64,000 nucleotides of DNA from Sulfurimonas sp. (GCA_016744115.1 JADGEZ010000002.1:28409-92408); one strand, 5' to 3'; shown: positions 28,635 to 38,329, counted from the first letter of the stretch. Notes: generated from the sequence alone by a model not told the origin. A program made the numbers and translations.

Positions 28635-28722
28635 TCACAGCTGATTCATGTAGTCTGTCATTGTGAACTTGATTGAGAATTTAGCACAAGACACTAGACC
28701 CTGAATCAAGTTCAGGGTGACA
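28635..28722. repeat. Hairpin repeat, family 1, copy 3
   Basis: The left end TCACAGCTGATTCATG matches the family end with one change. The 27-nt arms are at 28656-28682 and 28696-28722; the right arm is identical to that of copy 1. The right terminal repeat is missing. It fills the convergent gap between the carbonic anhydrase gene and argJ, where its stem could end both transcripts. Confidence 0.82.
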
Positions 28723-28757
28723 AAAGAGGTAGAAAATTCGTATTACCCTGCAAGACT

Positions 28758-29933
28758 TTAAGTCCTATAATCAGCGTTTATTTTGATATATTCATAGCCT
28801 AAATCACATCCAAAAGATGTAAAACTTCCATCTGCTATGCCTAAATCACAAGAGATAGTAAACAAACTTTTTTGCATCACTTTTGAAGCTTTTTCTTCCT
28901 TAGCATTATCAAATAATAATCTTCCTTTGTCGTAAACACAAAGTTCATCAAAGGAAATACTTAAAGTTTCCTCATCTGCTTCAACTCCTGATGCTCCAAC
29001 TGTTGATGCTATCCTTCCCCAGTTTGGGTCTTCTCCATAAAGGGCAGTTTTTACAAGAAGAGAGTTTGATAAAGCTTTGGCTACTATCTCCGCTTCTTTG
29101 TCATTTTTAGCCCCCTTTACTTTATATGTAACAAGTTTTGTAGCACCCTCGCCATCTCGCACCATCTCACGAGCTAAAAAAAGCATAATTTTTTCTAAGG
29201 CTTCTTTAAATGCTTCTTTTTCATACGCTCCACTCAAAGCATTTGATAAAAGCATCACCGTGTCATTTGTTGAAGTATCTCCATCTACACTTGCTGCATT
29301 AAATGTTTTTTTTACTGCTTCATCAAGTATCGCTTGCATCTCATTTTTTGATACATCTGCGTCAGTTGTTATAAAACATAACATCGTTGCCATGGCTGGA
29401 TTTATCATACCAGCACCCTTTGCCATTGCCCCTATATTAAAACTACTACCATCATCAAGTTCTACTTTGTAAGCTTTTTGCTTTGAAAAACCATCAGTTG
29501 TCATGATAGCTTTTGCTGCATTTGATGGATTTTTTGCGTTTGTATTAAAAAGCTTGATTCCAGCTTTAATCTTTTCCTTTGGAAGTCGCACGCCTATCAC
29601 ACCCGTTGAACTCATCACAGGATTTATGACATTTTTACAAGTTTCTAAAATCTCTTCTATATCTTGTATCCCAACTTTTCCCGTCATCGCATTTGCATTT
29701 TTAGCATTTATGAGAACAAAATTTGTCTTAAAATTACCCTTAGAGAGGAAATGTCTTATCGGTGCAGCCGTCATTTTATTTGTAGTAAACACCGATGTTA
29801 TCTCACACTCTTTTTGGCTATAAATAAAAGCCATGTCTAATTCATTGTTTGATTTAAGTCCTGCACTTACACCATCTGCAAAAAAACCTTCACTTGCACA
29901 TACACCAGCATCTATTTCTCTTAGTTTATACAA
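28758..29933 (-). CDS. argJ: Bifunctional ornithine acetyltransferase / N-acetylglutamate synthase
   Basis: ArgJ recycles the acetyl group in arginine synthesis. The 391-residue precursor has the self-cleavage site in KGAGMINPAMATML, where the Thr becomes the nucleophile of the beta chain. Also visible are GEDPNWGRI and DGDTSTNDTV, both typical of the family. The gene overlaps the upstream channel gene by 8 nt. Length is normal. Confidence 0.95.
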   Translation of the reverse strand: MYKLREIDAGVCASEGFFADGVSAGLKSNNELDMAFIYSQKECEITSVFTTNKMTAAPIRHFLSKGNFKTNFVLINAKNANAMTGKVGIQDIEEILETCKNVINPVMSSTGVIGVRLPKEKIKAGIKLFNTNAKNPSNAAKAIMTTDGFSKQKAYKVELDDGSSFNIGAMAKGAGMINPAMATMLCFITTDADVSKNEMQAILDEAVKKTFNAASVDGDTSTNDTVMLLSNALSGAYEKEAFKEALEKIMLFLAREMVRDGEGATKLVTYKVKGAKNDKEAEIVAKALSNSLLVKTALYGEDPNWGRIASTVGASGVEADEETLSISFDELCVYDKGRLLFDNAKEEKASKVMQKSLFTISCDLGIADGSFTSFGCDLGYEYIKINADYRT

Positions 29934-31056
29934 ATTTTAATTCCTTAGGCTTCATTCTTTGTCTAAATATTACCTTTGCCACTTCAATATCTTTTTGAGT
30001 ACCAATTATAAGTAACTTACACTCGCTAGTAATAAGAACATCACCCTTTGGCATAGAAAGAAATTTTCCATCTTTTTTAGTAATTCCGATTATGGAAGTA
30101 TTTGTCATATCTCTTAAATGCGTTTCTTTGAGTTTTTTCAGTACTGCCCAAGAGTATTTTGGGATTAAGACCTCTTCCATATCAAGAGGATTATCACTTT
30201 TATATAAAAACTCTTCAAGTAAGTTTTCCATATCAGGTCGTGCTGCCATTGCACTTACTCTTTTAGCAGTCAGCATAGTAGGAGAAACTACTGTATCTGC
30301 TCCTAATTTTTTTAGCTTTTCTACATCACCAGTATTTTCAGCAGTAGAAATTACATAGTATTTATTTGGAAGTTCATGCTCTTTTTCAAACAGTCTTACT
30401 GATGCAATAAGGGCAATATTATCTGCAATAGAACTCGATAAACTAATCATCCCTTTTGCTGAGGAGAGATGAGCTTTAAGCATTGTAAGTTCAGCATGAG
30501 GCTCGGCTTGAAGATAAGTTGTGTATTTATTTTCTATCGCCCATTCATGTATCTGGGGTCTAGGATCTACAACAACAAAAGGGATATGATTTTTTCGCAG
30601 TTGTTTTGTAACCTCAATAGTATAATCGTTATGATAACAAACAACAAAATGCTTTTTAAGCCTTAGTATTTGATACAACATTCTTCGCTCCTTTAAAATG
30701 GCAACTATATTTCCCCTACTTAACTCTGCAACTAAGATACCTATAGCACTTGAAAAGGTAGCAAATCCAGCGATAATAAGAGTAATTGTAAATATTCTCC
30801 CAGCATCAGAAAGTACACCCATTTCACCAAAACCAACAGTGGTAAAAGTTATACCTGTTTGGTATATAGCATCCATTAATGCAAAGTCATCAATTATGAC
30901 ATAACCGATAGTTCCTACCATCATAGTTAATACAGTAAGGATTAAAGGTAATCGAAATGCTTTGAGATGAGGATAAATTTCAGGGAGTAAATTAGCTTGG
31001 GGGGTGGGAGTTTTCTCCCAATGTAGAAAGTTTTGAATCCTGTTAAGAAGATTCAT
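29926..31056 (-). CDS. Two-helix potassium channel with RCK (TrkA-N/TrkA-C) domains
   Basis: The 376-residue protein has TM1 (about 34-53), a pore loop with filter TVGFGE (about 72-77), TM2 (about 88-112), then a Rossmann-type RCK domain (about 135-260) and a TrkA-C domain (about 290-370). It would be a ligand-gated K+ channel of the MthK type. The filter reads GFGE in place of the common GYGD; GFG-type filters do occur in K+ channels. It lies between rpmB and argJ on the minus strand. Confidence 0.88.
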   Translation of the reverse strand: MNLLNRIQNFLHWEKTPTPQANLLPEIYPHLKAFRLPLILTVLTMMVGTIGYVIIDDFALMDAIYQTGITFTTVGFGEMGVLSDAGRIFTITLIIAGFATFSSAIGILVAELSRGNIVAILKERRMLYQILRLKKHFVVCYHNDYTIEVTKQLRKNHIPFVVVDPRPQIHEWAIENKYTTYLQAEPHAELTMLKAHLSSAKGMISLSSSIADNIALIASVRLFEKEHELPNKYYVISTAENTGDVEKLKKLGADTVVSPTMLTAKRVSAMAARPDMENLLEEFLYKSDNPLDMEEVLIPKYSWAVLKKLKETHLRDMTNTSIIGITKKDGKFLSMPKGDVLITSECKLLIIGTQKDIEVAKVIFRQRMKPKELKFV

Positions 31057-31075
31057 CTTAATCTCCTAAGAATAC

Positions 31076-31264
31076 TTAAGAATTTTTCTTAAGTGTTCTT
31101 AACTCTCTTGCAGAAATTTTAATTTTCTTTGTAGTACCATCTTCTAAAGTGATACGAACTGTTCTTAGATTTACTAAGAAACGACGCTTTGTTCTGTTTT
31201 TTGCATGTGAAACATTGTTCCCACTCATAGGGCCTTTGCCACTAATAGCACATCTTCTAGCCAT
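31076..31264 (-). CDS. rpmB: Ribosomal protein bL28
   Basis: The 62-residue protein begins [16 protein letters not shown] and contains KRRFLVNL, the bL28 signature. The usual zinc Cys pairs are absent apart from one Cys, as in the zinc-free form. AAGGAT lies before the ATG and a strong promoter upstream. It is followed after 19 nt by the channel gene. Confidence 0.95.
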   Translation of the reverse strand: MARRCAISGKGPMSGNNVSHAKNRTKRRFLVNLRTVRITLEDGTTKKIKISARELRTLKKNS

Positions 31265-31299
31265 CTTGAGATCCTTATTGTTAAGTTTTAAAGTTGCGA

Positions 31300-31305
31300 A
31301 TTATA
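31300..31305 (-). promoter_or_regulatory. -10 element of rpmB
   Basis: TTTTGGTATAAT on the minus strand is a near-perfect Campylobacterota sigma-70 -10 region. It lies 35 nt before the rpmB ATG. Confidence 0.7.
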
Positions 31306-31442
31306 CCAAAATAAAACAAAATTATAACTTAATTTTACATTATTTTTAATAGGTTTTTATTCAAGTAAAAATAAAATTTTAGTTCTAATTTATTATAGAA
31401 AAGATAAAATAGAATTACAAAATTATTTAAAAGCAGTATAAA

Positions 31443-32240
31443 TTGATTACAAATGAAATTATTAATGATTTTATAGAAAAAATACCACCCGCTCCTAAAG
31501 CACTTCAAAGTACAATTATATTATTAAAGGAGGGAAAACTCATACAAGCATCCCAAATAGCACAAACTGACTTAGTACTGAATGCTTATTTGAAGAAAAT
31601 TGTTAATAAACCTATTTATGGTTTTAAAAATGAGGTCAATGAAGTCTCTCAAATATTTGGAATATTAGGGGTCTCCTCAGCACAACAAACGGTATATAAT
31701 TATATGATGACGCTTCTCTCTACAGATAAATGGGAATTGTTTCAACTCAAAGAATCAAGCTTTTATGAACTCCAAGCAAGATTATCTCGAAAATGGAAAC
31801 AAATATTAGAACACTTAAATATTAATGATATGGAGATAGAAAGTGCTATTACACTTTTGCCTGCAAGTATCATTGTCGCAGAAGCTCTTTTTAAGAGTAA
31901 AAAAACGGATGTTAATTTATTGAGAAGCGTGAATGATCTTGATTTAAATACTATCTTATCTCGTTTATGCTCGCAAGATTTATTTGATATTTGTGAAAAA
32001 ATCGCTCTTAAATGGGAGATGCCTTTAAGCATTACTCAGATTGTTCAAGCCTCATCAGGCTTTAAACCATTAGAAAATAAGCAGTTAAATGTTCTTGGAA
32101 AATGGATGCATTTACTTTTATTTTATGAGCTGTCACAGCCCTTATTTATAGAAGCTGGACTTAATAACTTTATAGACTTTAAGATTGAATATGTGGGTGA
32201 TATTTATGACGAATTTGCAAGTGTTATGGATATATCATGA
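31443..32240 (+). CDS. HDOD-domain signalling protein
   Basis: The 265-residue soluble protein fits the HDOD fold: IPPAPKALQSTIILLKEG starts the domain, and QIFGILGVSSAQQTVYNYMM matches its central helices. HDOD proteins are catalytically silent HD relatives used as scaffolds in c-di-GMP, motility and chemotaxis signalling. The start is TTG 31443; no in-frame ATG exists nearby. The last 4 nt overlap the start of the STAS/CheX-like gene, so the two are coupled. Confidence 0.75.
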   Translation: MITNEIINDFIEKIPPAPKALQSTIILLKEGKLIQASQIAQTDLVLNAYLKKIVNKPIYGFKNEVNEVSQIFGILGVSSAQQTVYNYMMTLLSTDKWELFQLKESSFYELQARLSRKWKQILEHLNINDMEIESAITLLPASIIVAEALFKSKKTDVNLLRSVNDLDLNTILSRLCSQDLFDICEKIALKWEMPLSITQIVQASSGFKPLENKQLNVLGKWMHLLLFYELSQPLFIEAGLNNFIDFKIEYVGDIYDEFASVMDIS

Positions 32241-33631
32241 GAGCTGTAGTTAAAAATGGCGTAGGTATTTTTTCACCTCAAGGCTTCTTAGATGGGAACA
32301 ATGGAGATGCATTTTTAAGCCTTGAGGATATTCATGCTACTATAAAAATAAATGCTGACATCATTTTAGTATCTCTTAAAAAAGTAGTATTTTTTAATCG
32401 GAATGGTTTAGATATATTTGTAAAAATGTTCACAAAAATAAGAGAAGAAAAAAAAATTCCTGTTGGTTTTTGTGATTATGATTTAAAAAAATATAATACG
32501 ATAAAAACATTTTACCAAAATGAACTAGATTTTTCCCTCTTTTCTTCCCAAGATATTGCAGGTTTATTTGCTACAAATTATAAAAATAAAATTCAAAGTG
32601 TCTTGCTATATAATGAAGATAAATCTCAACGATCAGCAATGGCAATAGAGTTACATGATTCTGGACATAACCCTATTATAGCCCAAACACTAGCTGAATT
32701 TAAAAAGAAAAAAAATATTCCCAATACTTATGATATTGCTGTAGAAAACACTTATTTAGGTCAAATGGGAGAGAATGTATCGGCTCGTGTTACAGGAAAT
32801 TCCATCATATATACTGTGTCTACTTTTCTTGATGCAGACATTGGCAATATGTTTAATATAACTTATCATAACAACTCACTTAATATAGGCTTTAGACTCT
32901 TTATATTTGACTCACATAAAGTTGTAAGTATGAATATCCATGCCCTTAACTTTTTTTCACGATTATCAAGTTCAGGAGCAGAATATAATGCAACTATCTG
33001 TTTTGTGGGTTTAACATTTGAAAAAATTCCACAAGTCTTTAAAGAAAATATGGAAGATGCAGGAATTATATTTTTTGAAAAAATGGAAGATATTTTAGGC
33101 AATAAAAAACTTTTAAATGAGTTGGGTGCTAGTTCTGTTACAGCTGTTAAAAATAAAAGAGTTATCAATAAAATAACAGTAAATGAACTTCCAAAATTCA
33201 TAGATGCTACGGTCTCAACTATAGAGATGATGACAAATTCAAGCGCTATAAAAGAGGCTGTTAAAATTCAGTCTATGCAAGTATCAGATTATGAAGACAA
33301 AATTGCAAGTTCTATTGGCTACTATGGAGATATAGATGGTATGCTTATACTTGTTTTTCCAAAAGGAATTGCTAAAAAAGCTTGTCAACTTTTAATCGGT
33401 GAAGAAACAGATGATATGGAGTTGATTTTAGATACACTTGGTGAACTTGTAAATATAGTTGGAGGTAAGGTAAAAACTTATTTAAATGATAATAAAATAA
33501 ATGTCAATATCACACTACCAAGAACATATCAAGATACTAACTCTCTTCTTGAAATAGTGCAAAATAGAAAAGGAGTTCAGGTAGATTTATCCTTTGATAA
33601 TGATAAATTTTTATTTTTCTTGACTAGATAG
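32237..33631 (+). CDS. STAS-like / receiver-like / CheX-like fusion protein
   Basis: The 464-residue protein appears to have three parts. Residues 1-105 resemble a STAS domain (ADIILVSLKKVVFFNRNGLD). Residues about 125-200 resemble a receiver (IQSVLLYNEDKSQR) without clear phosphorylation residues. Residues about 320-464 resemble CheX, including GELVNIVGG with the Glu-x-x-Asn pair that CheX uses to remove phosphate from CheY. It overlaps the HDOD gene by 4 nt. I infer a cytosolic signalling protein acting on a CheY-like partner. The CheX call is good; the other two are tentative. Confidence 0.7.
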   Translation: MRAVVKNGVGIFSPQGFLDGNNGDAFLSLEDIHATIKINADIILVSLKKVVFFNRNGLDIFVKMFTKIREEKKIPVGFCDYDLKKYNTIKTFYQNELDFSLFSSQDIAGLFATNYKNKIQSVLLYNEDKSQRSAMAIELHDSGHNPIIAQTLAEFKKKKNIPNTYDIAVENTYLGQMGENVSARVTGNSIIYTVSTFLDADIGNMFNITYHNNSLNIGFRLFIFDSHKVVSMNIHALNFFSRLSSSGAEYNATICFVGLTFEKIPQVFKENMEDAGIIFFEKMEDILGNKKLLNELGASSVTAVKNKRVINKITVNELPKFIDATVSTIEMMTNSSAIKEAVKIQSMQVSDYEDKIASSIGYYGDIDGMLILVFPKGIAKKACQLLIGEETDDMELILDTLGELVNIVGGKVKTYLNDNKINVNITLPRTYQDTNSLLEIVQNRKGVQVDLSFDNDKFLFFLTR

Positions 33632-33644
33632 TTAAGAGTTATTG

Positions 33645-33650
33645 TATAAT
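33645..33650 (+). promoter_or_regulatory. -10 element of rpe-trpF
   Basis: TATAAT lies 29 nt before the rpe ATG, predicting a leader of about 23 nt with AGAGGTGAT as ribosome-binding site. Confidence 0.6.
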
Positions 33651-33679
33651 TTCATTACATAAAATATAGAGGTGATATC

Positions 33680-34321
33680 ATGCTAGTAGCTCCAAGTGTT
33701 CTTTCTGCTGATTTTGGCAATCTGCAACGAGATGTTGAGGAGATTTGTAATGCTGGATGTAATTTAGTCCATATTGATGTTATGGATGGACACTTTGTTC
33801 CAAACTTGACTATCGGTCCTGTTGTAGTTTCAGCTATTGCTGCGTGTGCTACAAAACCTTTAGATATTCACCTCATGGTTGAAAATAATACTTTTTTTGT
33901 TGAACTTTTTGCACCTTTAAAGCCTCAATACATCTCTTTTCACATAGAAGAAGAAAAACATCCACATCGCTTAATTCAAAAAATCCGTTCTCTCGGTATA
34001 AAACCTGCAATCGTTTTAAACCCTCATACTCCGCCTGAATCTGTTGAGTATCTACTCAAAAATTTAGATATGATTCTTTTAATGAGTGTTAATCCTGGTT
34101 TTGGTGGACAAAGTTTTATTGACAGCGTTATCCCTAAAGCTAAAAGATTGAGTGAGATGAGAAATAGACTTAATCCTAAATGCCTTATAGAAGTTGATGG
34201 CGGAGTGAATGATCAAAATATTCATGCACTTAAAGAGGCTGGAGTAGATATAGTGGTCGCAGGTTCTTATGTATTTAAACATGAAAATAGAGCCAAAGCC
34301 ATAAAGAGTTTACAGATTTAA
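33680..34321 (+). CDS. rpe: Ribulose-phosphate 3-epimerase
   Basis: The 213-residue TIM barrel interconverts ribulose-5-P and xylulose-5-P. Motifs: VAPSVLSADFGNL, HIDVMDGHFVPNLTIGP, LDIHLMV, MSVNPGFGGQ and EVDGGVN supply the metal and phosphate ligands. It leads a plus-strand cluster; trpF begins at its last base. Confidence 0.96.
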   Translation: MLVAPSVLSADFGNLQRDVEEICNAGCNLVHIDVMDGHFVPNLTIGPVVVSAIAACATKPLDIHLMVENNTFFVELFAPLKPQYISFHIEEEKHPHRLIQKIRSLGIKPAIVLNPHTPPESVEYLLKNLDMILLMSVNPGFGGQSFIDSVIPKAKRLSEMRNRLNPKCLIEVDGGVNDQNIHALKEAGVDIVVAGSYVFKHENRAKAIKSLQI

Positions 34322-34905
34322 TGCGTACTAAAATTTGTGGTATTACAAACTATGAGGATGCAATAGATGCTATTGATGCAGGGGCAGATGCCTTAGGTTT
34401 TGTTTTTTATGAAAAATCACCTAGATATATAACAATTCCCCAAGCACAAGCTATTATAGAAAAACTTCCTCCCTTTATTGAAAAAGTAGCCTTATTTGTA
34501 AATGTTGATGCACAAACAATAAATACAACATGCCAAGAGATTGGAGCAACTTTAGCCCAACTTCATTTTGACGCCGACATTTATACATATAAAGCATTAA
34601 ATATTCCTCATATCAAAGTGATTCGAGCTAAATCAAAAGAGGATATATTTGCATACAAGGATGAATACCGTTTAGTAGATGTATTTTGTGAAACCTATGG
34701 TGGATCAGGAAAAAAAATAAATATAGAATGGTTTAAAGGCCTAGATAACTCTAAGATTATATTAGCTGGTGGACTTGATTCCACAAATGTTGCCTCACTT
34801 AAAAAATATGGTTTTTATGGTGTTGATGTAAGTTCTGGAGTCGAAGCTACTCTAGGAATTAAAAACTCTCAAAAAGTAAAAGATTTTATACACAATGCTC
34901 GCTAA
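34321..34905 (+). CDS. trpF: Phosphoribosylanthranilate isomerase
   Basis: TrpF catalyses the third step of tryptophan synthesis after anthranilate. The 194-residue barrel begins MRTKICGITN, with the catalytic Cys, and has DALGFVFYEKSPRYI, DVFCETYGGSGKKI (catalytic Asp, then Gly-rich) and LAGGLDSTNV. No other trp genes are nearby. It overlaps the exonuclease gene by 11 nt. Confidence 0.95.
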   Translation: MRTKICGITNYEDAIDAIDAGADALGFVFYEKSPRYITIPQAQAIIEKLPPFIEKVALFVNVDAQTINTTCQEIGATLAQLHFDADIYTYKALNIPHIKVIRAKSKEDIFAYKDEYRLVDVFCETYGGSGKKINIEWFKGLDNSKIILAGGLDSTNVASLKKYGFYGVDVSSGVEATLGIKNSQKVKDFIHNAR

Positions 34906-35704
34906 TAATTTTTCTCTTGATGATAAAAGTATTTCACGACTATCAAATCGTGGACTTCCATTAGAGACTCTAAAATCTCAAATCAATGATAGCCTTGATT
35001 ATTCCCTTAAACTATGGAGAACACAAGGTTTAAATATTATAAAATCTAAGGGTTATTTTTACTTTAGCACAAAGTTTATGGCACTTGAAAAAGCTGAATT
35101 TTGTATAGTAGATATTGAAACAAATGGCTCAAAAATAGAGAAACATCAGATTATAGAGATTGCAGGTGTAAAAGTTAAATATGGTAAAATAATTGAGCGT
35201 TTTGAATCTTTAGTAAAATGTAATGAAATTAATGAACATATTACTGCTATAACTGGAATTAAGGTAGAAGATACAAAAAATGCACCGCCACTTAAAGAAG
35301 TTTTATATGATTTTAAACATTTTTTAGGTGATGCAATTTTTATTGCACATGATGTAAAATTTGATTATAAATTTATATCTCTTTCTTTGGAAAAAATAGG
35401 ACTAAAACCTCTACTTAACAGAAGTTTATGCTCACTTGCTTTATCCCAGCGAAGTATTGTTTCTTATAGATATGCACTTTCATATCTACATAATACCTTT
35501 AATCTCAATCCAAACCCCAATCACCATAGAGCTATGAGTGATGTGATAACAACTTATGAGCTCTTTAAACTTTGCTTGGAAAATATAAATGAGAGTATAA
35601 ATAATGTTGAAGATTTGATACGCTTCTCTCAAACCGCACAAAAAAAGAAAAGACCAAAGTTTGACCCTTTTTTACGAAGTCCTATTTTAGAAGGAACAGA
35701 GTAA
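34895..35704 (+). CDS. DnaQ-like 3'-5' exonuclease
   Basis: The 269-residue protein has a DEDDh exonuclease domain from about residue 65: FCIVDIETNGS (Asp, Glu), FIAHDVKFDYKF (Asp) and HHRAMSDVITTYELF (His, Asp). It could be the proofreading epsilon subunit or a separate exonuclease. The N-terminal 60 residues are specific to this phylum as far as I know. It overlaps trpF by 11 nt, and its stop lies 2 nt from the convergent accA stop. Confidence 0.87.
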   Translation: MLANNFSLDDKSISRLSNRGLPLETLKSQINDSLDYSLKLWRTQGLNIIKSKGYFYFSTKFMALEKAEFCIVDIETNGSKIEKHQIIEIAGVKVKYGKIIERFESLVKCNEINEHITAITGIKVEDTKNAPPLKEVLYDFKHFLGDAIFIAHDVKFDYKFISLSLEKIGLKPLLNRSLCSLALSQRSIVSYRYALSYLHNTFNLNPNPNHHRAMSDVITTYELFKLCLENINESINNVEDLIRFSQTAQKKKRPKFDPFLRSPILEGTE

Positions 35705-35706
35705 AT

Positions 35707-36642
35707 CTATTCTGTAAAAGCTCCAATACTTGTGAGCCTATCATATCTTTCTTGCATTCTTTGCTCAGTACCCATTTCACGAAGTTCTTTCACTTTTGTT
35801 AAAAAATAATCTGCAATTGCTTTAGCGCTAGCATCTCTGTTTCTATGGGCACCAATAAGTGGTTCATCCAGTATATCATGAATCAAATCAAGTTCTTTTA
35901 AGTCTGAACTCGTAATTTTCATAGCATTTGTTGCGGCTTCTACTTTCTTAGGATCATTCCATAAAATTGCCGAACAACCTTCAGGAGAGATAACAGAAAA
36001 AACAGAATATCGCATCATAGCAAATCTATCAGCCACGCCAATGGCTAAAGCTCCCCCTGAACCACCCTCACCAATAACGATAGATACTGTTTGAGTATCA
36101 AGTTCAGCAAGTTCTAAAAGATTTCTAGCAATGGCTTCGGATTGGTTTCTTTCTTCAGCTCCTAAACCTGGGTATGCACCAGGGGTATCTATTAGCATTA
36201 AGAGTGGAAGATTAAATTTTTCTGCAAGTTTTGCTGCTCTAAGTGCTTTTCTGTATCCCTCGGGGTGTGGCATTCCAAAATTTCTTCTTATTTTATTTTT
36301 TGTGCCACGACCTTTTTGCTCACCAATAACAATAACTTTCTCATCACCAATATAACCCATAAAACAGATAATAGCATCATCATTACGATAATGTCTATCT
36401 CCATGAATTTCATATTTATCACGCATAATTAAATTAATATAATCAAGAGCATAAGGGCGATCAAGGTGACGAGCAAGTTGAAGTTTTTGAAAATCAGTTA
36501 AATTACCATAAGTTTTTGAAACTTCTTTATCTAAATCTTCTTGATATTTCATAACTTCACTCTCGTCATGACGAACCTGTGCAGAGATGATATTTTCTTG
36601 AATAGTCTTGATATTTTGTTCAAAGTCTAAATATGTAGCCAA
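35707..36642 (-). CDS. accA: Acetyl-CoA carboxylase, carboxyltransferase alpha subunit
   Basis: The 311-residue protein matches AccA in length. It shows [24 protein letters not shown], the Gly-rich [15 protein letters not shown] and [10 protein letters not shown]. With AccD it transfers CO2 from biotin to acetyl-CoA to start fatty acid synthesis. It follows fabF by 13 nt. Confidence 0.96.
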   Translation of the reverse strand: MATYLDFEQNIKTIQENIISAQVRHDESEVMKYQEDLDKEVSKTYGNLTDFQKLQLARHLDRPYALDYINLIMRDKYEIHGDRHYRNDDAIICFMGYIGDEKVIVIGEQKGRGTKNKIRRNFGMPHPEGYRKALRAAKLAEKFNLPLLMLIDTPGAYPGLGAEERNQSEAIARNLLELAELDTQTVSIVIGEGGSGGALAIGVADRFAMMRYSVFSVISPEGCSAILWNDPKKVEAATNAMKITSSDLKELDLIHDILDEPLIGAHRNRDASAKAIADYFLTKVKELREMGTEQRMQERYDRLTSIGAFTE

Positions 36643-36655
36643 GATAAATCCTTAT

Positions 36656-37873
36656 TTAGATTTTTTTAAAAATTAGAACGCCGTTTGTTCCACCAAAACC
36701 AAAGGAGTTACTCATACAAACATTAAGCTCCTCCTTCCTTGCACCAGTACTAACATAATCTAAATCACAATTTTCATCACTTGTTGTGTAATTTATTGTT
36801 GGAGGAATAATACCATCTCTCATAGCCATCAAACAAGTTACAGCCTCTATACCGCCAGCAGCACCTAAACAATGACCAATTTGACCTTTAATAGAACTCA
36901 TTGGAGGACAATTTTCTTTTCCTCCTAAAAGTTCTTTCACTGCTGCTGTTTCATTTTTATCATTAATAGGTGTCGATGTACCATGAGCATTTACATAATC
37001 AATTTTAGGTTCACCTGCCATTAAATATGCAGCTTTCATAGCACGAGCTGGACCATCTAACGATGGAGTTGTTATATGATTTGCATCTCCTGATTCACCA
37101 AAACCGATAAGCTCACCATAAATATTTGCACCTCTAGCCTTTGCAGATTCATACTCTTCAAGTACAAGTGCTGCAGCACCTTCTCCCATGACAAAACCAT
37201 CACGATTTGCGTCAAATGGACGAGATGCTCCTTTTGGGTTATCATTGTTTGTCGAAAGTGCTTTCATTGCAGCAAATCCACCAATACCGACACCTGTAAT
37301 AGCTGACTCAGCCGATACTACTAACATTTTTTCAGCACCATTACACATGATAGTCTTAGCGGCTTCACTAATGGCATGCGTACCAGCTGCACAGGCAGTA
37401 ACACTTGAAAGGTTTGGACCTTTTGTTCCGTGTTGTATTGATACAAATCCACCAAGCATATTTACGAGAGCACCGGGAATAAAGAAAGGGGAAATTCTTC
37501 TAGGACCTCTATCTGCTAAAATTTTTGAGTTCTTCTCAATCGAAGGAAGGCCACCAATTCCAGATCCAGCAGAGATACCAAATCTACTCATATCAGTATC
37601 ATCTGGAAGTTTTGCATCAGCCATTGCTTCTTGTGCAGCCTTTAAACCTAGTTGAATAAATCTATCAGCTTTTTTTACCTCTTTTGGAGCCATAACTGTT
37701 AAAGGATCAAAATCTTTTACTTCTCCTGCAATTTTGACATTATAGTTTTGAGGATCAAAGATTGTAATAGTATCTATACCACACACACCATCGCATATAG
37801 CTTTAAAAGATGTTTCTTTATCATTCCCAACTGAGTTAATCATGCCTAGACCAGTTATTACTACTCTTCTCAT
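36656..37873 (-). CDS. fabF: 3-oxoacyl-ACP synthase II
   Basis: The 405-residue condensing enzyme elongates acyl-ACP. The active-site Cys is in SSVTACAAGTH, and the two His residues are in NAHGTSTPIND and IGHCLGAAGG. SFGFGGTNG lies near the end. It sits between acpP and accA in the acpP-fabF-accA order, with a stem-loop in the acpP-fabF gap. Confidence 0.97.
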   Translation of the reverse strand: MRRVVITGLGMINSVGNDKETSFKAICDGVCGIDTITIFDPQNYNVKIAGEVKDFDPLTVMAPKEVKKADRFIQLGLKAAQEAMADAKLPDDTDMSRFGISAGSGIGGLPSIEKNSKILADRGPRRISPFFIPGALVNMLGGFVSIQHGTKGPNLSSVTACAAGTHAISEAAKTIMCNGAEKMLVVSAESAITGVGIGGFAAMKALSTNNDNPKGASRPFDANRDGFVMGEGAAALVLEEYESAKARGANIYGELIGFGESGDANHITTPSLDGPARAMKAAYLMAGEPKIDYVNAHGTSTPINDKNETAAVKELLGGKENCPPMSSIKGQIGHCLGAAGGIEAVTCLMAMRDGIIPPTINYTTSDENCDLDYVSTGARKEELNVCMSNSFGFGGTNGVLIFKKI

Positions 37874-37948
37874 TTAATTCTCCAAAATAAAATATTAAAA
37901 TACTTTTAAAAATTCGTTCTTACTTTACAAACTTTTAAAAATATTTAG

Positions 37949-37964
37949 CTGAGCCTAAGCTCAG
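37949..37964 (-). terminator. Stem-loop just after acpP, possible partial terminator
   Basis: CTGAGC and GCTCAG pair perfectly around a 4-nt loop 5 nt after the acpP stop. The transcript then reads CTAAATATTTTT, a weak U-run. It may let acpP be expressed above fabF-accA or protect the acpP 3' end. Confidence 0.5.
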
Positions 37965-37969
37965 GTAAA

Positions 37970-38197
37970 TTACTTGTTTTCGATATATGCAACTACATCA
38001 TTAAGTGTCTGAATTTTTTCTGCTTCATCATCAGGAATTTCAATATCAAATTTCTCTTCAAGAGCCATTACTAATTCAACAACATCTAGGCTATCAGCAC
38101 CTAAGTCTTCAACAAACTTCGCATCATTTTTAACTTCATCTGCATTTACGCTTAATTGCTCAACTACTACTTCTTTAATATCATCTATAAGTGCCAT
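37970..38197 (-). CDS. acpP: Acyl carrier protein
   Basis: The 75-residue acidic protein has the phosphopantetheine Ser in [15 protein letters not shown]. It carries growing acyl chains for FabF and other enzymes. AGGAG precedes the ATG and a TATAAT lies 34 nt upstream. Only the fatty-acid genes fabF and accA follow. Confidence 0.97.
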   Translation of the reverse strand: MALIDDIKEVVVEQLSVNADEVKNDAKFVEDLGADSLDVVELVMALEEKFDIEIPDDEAEKIQTLNDVVAYIENK

Positions 38198-38230
38198 TAT
38201 AGCTCCTGTTTTTTAATTTTTATTCAAGTA

Positions 38231-38236
38231 ATTATA
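38231..38236 (-). promoter_or_regulatory. -10 element of acpP
   Basis: TATAAT on the minus strand within TTTGTTATAATTAC lies about 34 nt before the acpP ATG. Confidence 0.6.
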
Positions 38237-38329
38237 ACAAATTTAACTTAATGTAGTTTATATTTTATTTCAAAGATAGCTTAAATGTAATATTTTAGCT
38301 ATTTTGAGTCTCATTAATTAGATTTTATT

